Positions 24,819-34,500 of a DNA stretch of 64,000 nt are shown here, piece by piece. The notes under the pieces were generated by a model that did not search any database, was not told the origin of the DNA, and was given only the letters and a program-made list of their open reading frames with translations. Positions within the stretch are counted from its first letter, which is position 1. Each line of letters opens with the position of its first letter. The position numbers were made by a program, and so were the translations under genes. The stretch is from Glomus cerebriforme (Eukaryota; Glomeromycota; Glomeromycetes; Glomerales; Glomeraceae): positions 14,704 through 78,703 of the forward strand of contig QKYT01000144.1 in NCBI GenBank assembly GCA_003550305.1, in the 5' to 3' direction.

Positions 24819-26621
24819 TCAACTTTTATTTGATTTATTAATTGAAACAGGTAAAAATGCTTCTAAAGTATCTAATATTTTAGTTTGGTCAATGATCTCT
24901 AAATGAGCTTCATCACTTTCTCCTAATAATCCTCCATAAACTCCATCCACATAGCATCTTGTAATAAAAGGTACAAAACTTTTAGCGAATGTTGCATTAA
25001 ATCCTTGTAGTACTGTCGTATCGTGATTATTCTTAATAAGAAGTTTTCCATAATCACGTAAGGACTCTGAAATTGTCAAGAGATTTTGAGAAAGATAAAC
25101 ACCAAGAGTATAATATAATGACGCCGGAGCTATCACACGAAGTGAATTAAACGCTGTTAAATAAGCATTTGTTAAATAGGCAATAGGCGGATAATCTAAT
25201 AGAATAACTAATGGGGTAAATGATGAAGTCATAGAAGATGCGGATGAATTTGTTGAGGAAATTGATGAAGATGACGAAGGTCGTAATGAAGGAATAGATT
25301 CAAGTAAATTAACGGATTTTTTATCACTGATCATCCATGTGTTTGGTACATCTACATTCTTAATAGCCCCATTCAATTCATCTAAAAATGCTTGTGTACC
25401 ATCCGAAATAATTTTCTTAATTATTCTTTCAACAGCTTCTTCAAAATATCCAGTCACAAGATGTCTAAAGTCAACACCAACTCGACCAAGTGACATTCCA
25501 CAATACATAAGCTGTATCAAAATCGATGAAAGAGATTGAGTATCCGTAATAAGAGGAGTGAATTCAGAGAGAACTGAAGTTAATTGACCAAGAATATGAA
25601 TTGTATAATCGGCAAGAACAGTAGTTGCTGTTAAGTTACGTCTTCCGGAAGTATTATCACTAGAATCTGAAGATGATGTCGTCCATGGTGAAGAAGGAGA
25701 TTGTGGAATCATAAAGGAAGAATAAATAGGTGTTGAAGCAAGTCCTCCTCCATCATCTGCAAAAATTGCTCTGTACTGAGTAATGATATCAAAAAAATGT
25801 TCCCTAAATATATCGATCCATTTTTTCAAATAATGTACTGGATCTTTCTTTTCTTTATCAATTGCACGAATCAAAGTTTGTAAATAGGCATCTCTAGAAA
25901 GCAAAAATACAAGACGTAATTCTGCTTCATCAAATGCTTCCATACGTCTTAGATAACCGATTACTTTTAAACAGCTTGGTAACTTGATTTGTTCTCTTAA
26001 AAGGGAAATTATGTTTGATAACATTAGTTGCATTGTTTGTTTAACATCTTGCTCAATTTGTCGAATCAAAGGTATATTAGAATGTTTTGAAACAAGTCTT
26101 GCAACATGTTGTGATAAATCCATGACCTCAGAATATAGACCATTTCGAACACAAGTATCCATTAATTGTGGAATTTCTAAAATTTCTAATAAATTATCAT
26201 GATGTTCTAAAATTGTATTAATTTTATTACGCTGTAGTGATATTTGTTTAGTTTGTTGAGAAAAAGAATTAGAAGAATTTTCTAATGATGGAATTGCTGC
26301 AATCAAATTAGATAAATGCGAAGATAAATTATCTAAAGAAGAATTAATATCGGTATAACAACTATTAACATGAATACATGATTTGTATTCACGAAAAGAA
26401 ACTTCTGCCAACTCTTTCTGAATCTTAGATTCTTCATCTTTAACTAAAATAGGTTCGTTTTTAAGTGATTCTAGGGAAAGAGATGTAAGACGATCTAGAT
26501 AATCCTTTCCCCATTCTTTATTAACTAATTTGTGTTGCGTTTCAGGTAAAGACTCTATTAATTGATTCAAAAGAATTTCCTGACTAGTATCAGAGAGTAT
26601 TGAAGTAAAATTCTCGGTCAT
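24819..26621 (-). CDS. COG8: Conserved oligomeric Golgi complex subunit 8 (Dor1 family)
   Basis: Single-exon gene, 600 aa, close to animal COG8 length. COG8 is part of the COG tether, which captures intra-Golgi retrograde vesicles and is needed for correct glycosylation. Diagnostic Dor1 motifs are intact: YLDRLTSLSLESL near residue 42; the coiled region with SLDNLSSHLSNLIAAIPSLE; LEILEIPQLMDTCVRNG around residues 145-162; YLRRMEAFDEAELRLVFL; and ITQYRAIFADD near residue 290. Serine-rich low-complexity stretches lie around residues 315 and 450. The start is the first ATG, shortly before the conserved helices. The upstream 335 bases are shared with a divergent gene. Confidence 0.93.
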   Translation of the reverse strand: MTENFTSILSDTSQEILLNQLIESLPETQHKLVNKEWGKDYLDRLTSLSLESLKNEPILVKDEESKIQKELAEVSFREYKSCIHVNSCYTDINSSLDNLSSHLSNLIAAIPSLENSSNSFSQQTKQISLQRNKINTILEHHDNLLEILEIPQLMDTCVRNGLYSEVMDLSQHVARLVSKHSNIPLIRQIEQDVKQTMQLMLSNIISLLREQIKLPSCLKVIGYLRRMEAFDEAELRLVFLLSRDAYLQTLIRAIDKEKKDPVHYLKKWIDIFREHFFDIITQYRAIFADDGGGLASTPIYSSFMIPQSPSSPWTTSSSDSSDNTSGRRNLTATTVLADYTIHILGQLTSVLSEFTPLITDTQSLSSILIQLMYCGMSLGRVGVDFRHLVTGYFEEAVERIIKKIISDGTQAFLDELNGAIKNVDVPNTWMISDKKSVNLLESIPSLRPSSSSSISSTNSSASSMTSSFTPLVILLDYPPIAYLTNAYLTAFNSLRVIAPASLYYTLGVYLSQNLLTISESLRDYGKLLIKNNHDTTVLQGFNATFAKSFVPFITRCYVDGVYGGLLGESDEAHLEIIDQTKILDTLEAFLPVSINKSNKS

Positions 26622-26956
26622 ACTTATCTACATTTATATGTTTATAATTAAAATTTTTTATTGCCAAAAATCGGCTGGTCTGCAGCACGTCACGGTGTAG
26701 ATCAACATCCACTTTATAAGATTTGCCAAATAAAAAAAAAATTGTGTTCCACAAACGCAAAATAATTTTCAGATGATAAGAATTGTATACTCCGTAGTCC
26801 GTGTTCTTTTACGCTTCCCACGAGAAAAACTGTTTTGAAAACAATATTTCAATAGATATTTAATTTTCTTGTGAAAAAAAAAAAAAAATTATTATAATTT
26901 TTTAGCAACATTTATATTACTGCTCTTTTTATTCTTTATAGAATTTAAACACAAAA
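26622..26956. promoter_or_regulatory. Bidirectional promoter region
   Basis: 335 bases separate the start codons of COG8 (-) and the serine-rich gene (+), so both promoters must lie here. The sequence has a GC-richer core near 26670-26830 and a poly-A run near 26875-26888. I saw no strong TATA match in either direction. Confidence 0.45.
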
Positions 26957-27819
26957 ATGGTTAGAAAACTGGGACCGAGATTTCACCGAGTAGGTTCTTT
27001 ATACCCAGTTAACGAAGAAACTTCTGTGAAAGAACAAAAATTAACTAGCCTTCATTTCGAGACAATATTTTCTGCAAGTAGTAATTCTTTAACAGTTCCT
27101 AACTCTCCCTCCGATTCAGCAACAATTGTTGGTTCACCTATATCAACTAGAGCTAGTTCCCCTTTCGAAACAGAATTTAGCGATACAAAATCACAAGATT
27201 ACTTTTCTGAATTCACGACATTATTTTCTAAGTCCTCATCAAGGAGTATTTCGTCGGAATCAGCTGATAGTTCAATCTCGACTCCAGATTCCGGTTCTAC
27301 CTTGTCAACACCATATAATAATAAATATAATCTATCATCTACTGGACTTCAAAAAACCTATAGTAATCGAGTCACAAAAAGAAAATCTTCAAAAGATACA
27401 CGTAAATTGACATATGAACAAATTATCACGTTTAATGATGATAGTATTAACCCAAATGATATGATATCAGAAGAATCATTTACGAATCCGGAAATGGTTC
27501 CAAATGTTAAATCGGAACATACATATGTAGAGGATAATATTGGCTTAATAGATTCTCCAATATATATGCAGGTATTTTGAAAGAGATTATTTAAATTTAT
27601 AATTGATGTCAATTTTTATAAATACTTATCATTTCTAATCATCTTCAATAGGAACAAAATCCAGTTCAAGTATCTGGAGATCCTAATTTGTGGGAAATAC
27701 AAGCACCGTATCTTGCGTATAATAATTATAATTTACCGAATGGGCCGCTTAAGGATGGAGGATCGGGCGATGTGTTTTTGACAGATTGGATTGACCAAGA
27801 TTTCATTTTAGATCCTTAG
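26957..27819 (+). CDS. Serine-rich protein of unknown function
   Basis: Two exons, 26957-27571 and 27652-27819, encode 260 aa. I do not recognise the family. The N-terminus is basic (MVRKLGPRFHRVGSLYPVN). The middle is rich in serine and threonine with many SP/TP pairs (NSPSDS, STPDSGSTLSTP). A basic patch (RVTKRKSSKDTRK) resembles a nuclear localisation signal. The C-terminus is acidic and aromatic, ending DVFLTDWIDQDFILDP, which resembles an acidic activation-type tail. The intron is GT..AG and the frame continues cleanly. A regulatory or nuclear role is a guess from composition. Confidence 0.75.
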
Positions 27820-28145
27820 TTTATTTTTGTTAATGCAAATAAATAACAATTATATACATTTTTTTTCTCTCTCTCTCTAATTTTACCTAGAAGAAATTAG
27901 ATAAATTCTTTAATTCTTTAAGATGGCCAACCACGAATGTTTCTCTTACAACATAAAATCGGAATGGAAATATTAACATTTTTTCTCTTCCATTGTAGCT
28001 GTTAAAAATGAAAATAAGCTGGTCTTATAGGTTTAATTGTTACTTGGATTTGTAAGATTATAGGACAAAATAATAATTTAATAGTGTAACAATTTTATAA
28101 TACCTTTCGGTGGAAGAATAAGGGTCAGAATAAGGGTCAGCAGAG

Positions 28146-28336
28146 ATGGCTAATCACTTGTGGATCAGATCGCCTTTACAAAAATTGAAGAACATTAGTA
28201 TCAATCCTAATGAGGTTCGCGATAATGATAAATTTCTTTAATTTGTCAAATATTCCAAATTTTCTATAAATGTTTAATGAAACAAATGAAACAGGAGTTC
28301 AGACAATGGAATATTCTTTGTGGATTACTTCTATAA
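28146..28336 (+). CDS. Possible two-exon microprotein gene
   Basis: ATG 28146 opens 23 codons (MANHLWIRSPLQKLKNISIN..) to a donor GAG|GTTCGC at 28215. An acceptor at 28294 then continues EFRQWNILCGLLL to TAA at 28336, giving 36 aa. The basic, tryptophan-containing start and hydrophobic end would suit a small mitochondrial or membrane peptide. No family is recognised and such a short model can arise by chance. The rest of 27820-28618 shows no coding signal. Confidence 0.22.
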
Positions 28337-28618
28337 TATATAATAGATAGTAAATCTTCAATTCATAAAAAATTTGGCTAAAAAAGTTGTTTGTAAATAT
28401 TAAAAAAATAAAAACTATGGTTTAAAAATTATTTATATATACAGTATATTTTGTAAGTCCGACTAGTACGCGTTTTCGGAAATTTCCCGGCAAAAAATTC
28501 AGTCAGAAATTTTTTAATTGACCGGAAAAATCTTGTTACACTCAATTTAATACCCACAAGATCTATCGCGAAATTTTCAAGATAATTGTTATCATTGTAA
28601 GTTTTCATTATATCCGAT

Positions 28619-30973
28619 ATGGCAGACGATAATACTACAAATGTAGAGCTTAATACTTATTCAGAACCACCAACAATTATTACAGAAGATGAGAATGGAA
28701 ATGCTCAAGAAGTCCCATCAGTAGAAATTAAGAAACATAATCTTCCCTATAGTAAGGTATGTAAATTTTTTTAAAAAATTATTTATAAATCTTTTATTAA
28801 TTCAGGTATAAATTATAATTTAAAAAACAAAGGGATTTAGCAATGCTAAAGAAACTCTTACGCCTGTTGAACTAAAAGTTAGCGGAGAGCTCCCTTCATG
28901 GTTAAGTGGAGAACTTTATACGGTTGGTCCCGGCATATACGATATAAAATACAATCGCATGATTGAAAATGAAGAGGGAGGATATGAAAGTGCTACGGAA
29001 ACATTCTCAATGGGTCATTGGTTTGATGGGTAACGTCAAGCAAATTTTTTTTTTCATGATACGATATTCACTGATTAACTTGTATATTAAAATATCAGTT
29101 TACCGCTCGTTAATCGATTTGAGTTTGATGGAAAAGATAATAAAATTAAATATCGATCAAGAATTACCAGTAGAAAATATGAAACTAAAATACGGGATCA
29201 TCATGGGATTGTTACGAGACATCCTTTTACTTTATTTAAGACTCACGCGAAGTAATAATAATATTACTAATAAATTTATATTAATTTAAATGAATGAATT
29301 AATTTACATTATATATTTTTATATTGAAAGTCAAACGCCTTTAGCAAAATTATTTGGACAAAAACGTACAGATAAACCTGAAATGGAACCTTGCTCTGTT
29401 AATATTAGTACAAAATTTCCATTTTATAAATCTGGCGAAAAGCCAAAAGTATTTTGTCAAAATCATGCAAGTCAGGTAAGTTAAATTTAACCGAAGTTTT
29501 GCTATAAACTTTTATTTATTTGATTTTAACATCTTAATAGGTGGTAGAACTTGATGCATATGATCTTGCTCCTTCACGCGTTTATTCTTGGAATGATATA
29601 AATCCACTATTTAGAGGGGATCATGCTTCCCCTCATCCGCATTATGATGAGAATACTGGAGAATTAATTAATTTTAATATGGAAGTTTACGCATTGGGAA
29701 CCAAATATAATTTCTTTTCCATCACGGAAAATAATCCGAATGGTGAACTTATTGCCAGCATATCAGCAAAAGCAAGTTATGTACACAGTTTTGCTGTAAC
29801 ACAGAGGTTTATTATTTTGGTATATAATTTAGATTAGATATATGCTTTTTTATTTTTCTAAGATTGGAGGTAAATTAAATATTTCTATATCATAGGTAGT
29901 ATTTCCGTTCCATGGAAAAAATGCTGGTATTAATTTCAAGTGGTCGGATAATATTTTGGATTCACTTACTTACAGACCAGAAGAGCATACACTATTCTAT
30001 GTTATATCAAGATCAATAAAACAACACGTTGCCACTTATAAATCGGATCCATGTTTTGCGTAAGAATTCAACTATGTTTAGGCAAAAATATTAATTATAA
30101 TTTCGTTTTATTAATAATCTTAATAATATTTTAAAATAAACTAGGTTTCATCATATTAATGCCTTTGAAGATGATGATGATAATTTATATTTAGATATAG
30201 TATGCTATGATAATACTGAAATATGTTATGATTTATCACTCGAAAATTTAAGACATGGATTAGTTGTTGAACTTCCTTTAGCTGAAGTTCGTAGATTTGT
30301 TTTACAAAATATTCAAATTGAATCAGAAAAATTTTCAAAAATACCCCAGGCAACGCAATTAGAAACTTTGCAAAACACTGTAGTTAGTTTATTCAAAAAT
30401 GTTCAATCAGCTACTCATCCTTTGCCTGCTGCGAATTATGTTCGCTGCTTAGATTCTACTTTAGAATTACCAAGGTAATTTTGAAAAACAATAATCTCCT
30501 TAAAAAATCATTAATATTAATAATTATATATAAAAATTCAGAATCAATCCAAAATTTCATGGTCAAAAATATCGTTACGTCTATGGAATTGGCCTCTCAG
30601 CAAGAGCTGCTACTCAAGATGGTCAAATATGGGATTCACTTATTAAATGCGTAAGTATTTATTTAAAAGAACTCAGCCTAATTGAATATTTATATTAATC
30701 ATCACTTTTATTTAGGATTTAGATACTAAAGAGGTTATTGCTATGTGGGGAGCTGAAGATTGTTATCCTTCCGAACCTGTTTTTGTACCAGCTCCTGGTA
30801 ATGATAACGATGAAGATTATGGTGTATTATTAAGTGTTATATTTGAAGGTCAAAAAGTCGAAAGTTATTTAGTGGTACTTGATGCAAAAACTTTATTGGA
30901 ATTGGCTCGTGTTGATTTACCACAAGTTGTACCCTTATCTTTTGGACATGGTTCTTTCAGACAAAATATTTAA
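28619..30973 (+). CDS. Carotenoid cleavage oxygenase
   Basis: Nine exons: 28619-28756, 28833-29029, 29099-29251, 29331-29475, 29541-29819, 29896-30059, 30145-30474, 30542-30650, 30716-30973; 590 aa, typical for the family. The enzyme is a non-heme iron oxygenase that splits carotenoid or apocarotenoid double bonds within a seven-bladed propeller. Family landmarks run in order: SGELYTVGPGIYD, then HWFDG. The four iron-histidine regions appear as HPHYDENTGE, YVHSFAVTQRF, FHHINAFED and FGHGSF, and YRYVYGIGLSA precedes the last of these. All junctions are GT..AG and phase-consistent. It resembles the BCO/RPE65-type branch. If the host is a mycorrhizal fungus, the substrate could be plant-derived, but that is inference. 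The start is the ATG of a short acidic N-terminal exon. Confidence 0.9.
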
Positions 30974-31347
30974 TATATTTAATTTATTTAATATATTTAA
31001 AAATAATAATACTATCATAATAGATAATATGGTCAGTAATTTTGCTTTTACAATTTTATTAACAGACGTGACATAATAAGTGTAGCAATAAAAAGTATTA
31101 ATAGGTTAGTTATTAGGTTATAGTTTTAATTATTCTCAATACACCTACCTTCATCATTATTACCAATAAATATCTTTAATGCTATTGTTACCTTTTTATC
31201 ACTCTACAAACATCACCACTAATTATTACCTTACACATAAAATATCACACACAAATGAAAGGAGTACGTTTTATTATCAGATAAATTTGTTACAATCAAA
31301 TATAATGTTAAATATAAAATATAAAATATAAATATAAATAAATTTAA
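30974..31347. other. Intergenic region
   Basis: 374 bases between the carotenoid oxygenase stop and the gag-like relic. The sequence is AT-rich with short TATAAATA-type repeats near 31310-31350. It might include a decayed LTR belonging to the gag relic, but I cannot identify LTR boundaries. Confidence 0.4.
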
Positions 31348-31590
31348 CCGATAAATAAATCTGAAGTTGACGAACTTACTAAAAAGCTTGAACAGTTAAC
31401 CATTAATTACGCAAATCTTACAACTGCGTTATTGGCCCAACCTCAGGAAAGAAGAAGCCGCCCACCAAATAATCAAGGAAGACCACCTAGAAATAATAAC
31501 TTTAACGCACCTAGAGCAACGGGATCAAACTTCAAGTGCTATAACTGCAATCAACCCGGACATATTTATAAACGAGAAAGTTTAATTTAA
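31348..31590 (+). pseudogene. Decayed LTR-retrotransposon gag fragment with zinc knuckle
   Basis: The 80-codon open stretch carries a helical segment (EVDELTKKLEQLTINYANLT), then an Arg/Pro/Asn-rich linker, then FKCYNCNQPGHIYKR. This is a CX2CX4H zinc knuckle as found at the end of Ty3-type gag proteins. The fourth ligand (Cys) is replaced by Arg and a stop follows five codons later. There is no initiating ATG and no pol region, so this is a broken remnant. Its stop overlaps the stop codon of the opposing importin gene. Confidence 0.7.
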
Positions 31591-34500
31591 ACATTCATTA
31601 ATCCTTTTAATTGATCTAATAAAGTATTATCGACTCGACTTAAATAATTCTGTCTAAACATTTCTGGTCCTCCATTAAGAGCTTCGCATTCACCAATCTT
31701 TAAATTAATATATTGAATTAGGTTGGTGGTATGAATAGGATCTCGTTGTAATAACTATAATTATAAAACATAATCAGTTAAGTAAATTCTAAGTAAATTA
31801 TATTATAAACTTTAAAAATATAAAAAGAACTTACAGCTCGTTTGCGTTTAGTTTCAGGTGATGCATCACTTTCATCAATTTCATTTTTTCCCACATATTC
31901 TTCTTGCCAATAAACTAATGCACTATAACCCCAAAAGATTAAAAAAATAATTCAGTTTATAGTAAAGCCATATCGAAAAAAGTAATAACTCACTCTCCAC
32001 CACCGGATTCTCTAACTTCGCTCAATACATCACACCAGACTCCGATAAACTGAGCTAAGAAACCTAAAATAATGGGATTTGTTGTAGCAATTAATGTAGC
32101 AAAAGCCATCGCGCTCAATTTTCGTTGTTTCGGATGCCCAATATTATCAAACTGTTAATAGTTTATGTGTTAAGGTTAACTTCTAACTTTTTTAAATACC
32201 ATGATAAATGAATAAAATGGAATACCTTATCCAACCATGTTTCTAAGACTTTCTTTAATAAATCTTGTTGCTGAATATTATATTGTTGACTGGCGATTGT
32301 GATGAAATGTAAAAAAAATACCGGATCATTAATGATAATCCTAGCTAATATTGAGACATAACTTACAAGAACGTAAGGATTTTCCTGTTGTAAAATAATT
32401 TAATAAAATCAATAAAAATTATATATATTTCAAATAAATATGCGAAAAAAAATACCTCATTAACAGAAAGTATGGTATTGAGTAATTTTCCAAGAAGTCC
32501 CGTGCTAATAATTGATTCTTTTAACAAGTCAAAAGGACAAGCTTGTAACGTAATGTCAATAACATTAATGATAGCACGACACGCTTCTGGTTTTAAATCC
32601 CCGAATAATCGAGTAAATGCGTCCATAATAGGAATTGAATATGACTGTTCATAAACGACACATTATCAATAAATAAATAAATAAATAAATATATATATAT
32701 AATGTACATAATAAATAAAGCGGACTTGTGATAAAGGAATATATAAAAAGTACCTGTACTGTCATTTCGGGTACCAAAAGAATGTAACTTTCGATAATTC
32801 TAAGAACTCTTTTAAGTGTTTCAGACCCAAATTCCAGTAACCCAACGGCCGCAGGGACAAGATTAAACAGTAGCGGTGTGCATTCAACGGTATTTTCTAG
32901 AATCGCTAACCAAAGATCCAAGCCGTCTTCTAAAAGGTATACGTGTTCTTCCTGAACAAATGAGCGAATGATGTCTTGCGAACATTATGATGAGAGTAAT
33001 CATTGCATTACATTTAATATGTAAATATTATTCAACTTACAGTGTTTGGGCTAACGCTGTATTGAATGATTGGTATTATAAACTCATGAAGATTAATAGA
33101 CTGTTCCCATAAGGCCTAATATAAAATATAACAATGTGAGTTTAACTAAAAATGTTAAAAATATTTAAATTAATATTTATATTTACCTGAACAAGTTTGG
33201 TCAATATCACGAGGATAGCTGGTTTGAATAAATATTCGCTTTGAGCAACTTGCCACAACGTTGGTAATAAATTTGTAATTTTTTCAGAAAAGGGAGCAAT
33301 CTAATAATTTAAATTGATTAAATACGACCTTTAAAAGAAATATAGTTTGTACAAATTTACCTGTGAATCCATTCTCTCCACTATAAGGGATAAGCAGTTT
33401 AAAATCTTTAAACGACTTTCAAATTGTTCCACCTCTCCTATTAAACGCGTCAATAATGTGATTGCACGATCAAGATATGGAACAAATCCATCTGAATCAA
33501 AATCCCATTCATCTACACGTGCTTTAGGAGTTAAGAACAAATCAATCAGTGCAAAAAAATAAAATAAAATAAAATAAATTTATCAATCAATCTTTAGGAA
33601 TATTATCAAGGATATAACTCTTTAAATTAATTGCAGCAGTCAATCTAACGACAAAATCCTCATCTGGGTTTATGAAATATGTCATAACGTCGTAGACTCG
33701 AGGTCGATTTTCTTTTGACAATTTAACGCATACCCATCTTCCAATAATCCATGCAATACGACGCCGAATTATTTTGAAACTAGTAAAATATGATTCCATG
33801 ATAAAGTCAATAAAAATACTAATTGAGAAAAATATCAATAAAATTCACATTAATCTTGCCTAGGATCGTTATTTGCCGCTTCGACCAACAAATTATTAAC
33901 CAGCCAAGAATCGAAATCAAGCACATCATATAATTCATGTGAACCTAATCCGACTGCACAATAAATAGCATCTTTAACTAGCAAATTGTCTGATTGAGTC
34001 ACTAGAAATTTGAAATCATTATCTAATTAATTTATCTAATAACTCGAGATTCAGAAACAACGGAAGGTAAAATGAAACTTACAAGCTACATAATCAAATA
34101 AATAAAAAGTAAGTGATTTGAATTAGAAATAGTTTTTTTTTTTTTTTTGAAAAAAAAAAATTTATTAAATAAAATTTCTAATCGATCAGAAAAAAAGCCA
34201 ATTAAGGCGGTTTAATCTTTGACAGTAAATGTCTAATAAGACCGTCGTGAAATATGGAATCTCATCATTTGCTAATAAAATCACAAAGTTTTGAATAGGG
34301 GGGGGGGGGACCACTTACATGCGGCATTTTCCAACAATTTTAAAATTTTTGGTGATAGAATATCCCGACATTGAGTGATTAAATCTGTAAAGACTTTTTC
34401 AGCGCAAGGCTAAGACATCAAAATAAGAAATTTTTTTAAAAAAATAGGAAATATCATAAATAATAATGCTAATTCAGAGTGAATTGTTTCGAGTTCAAGC

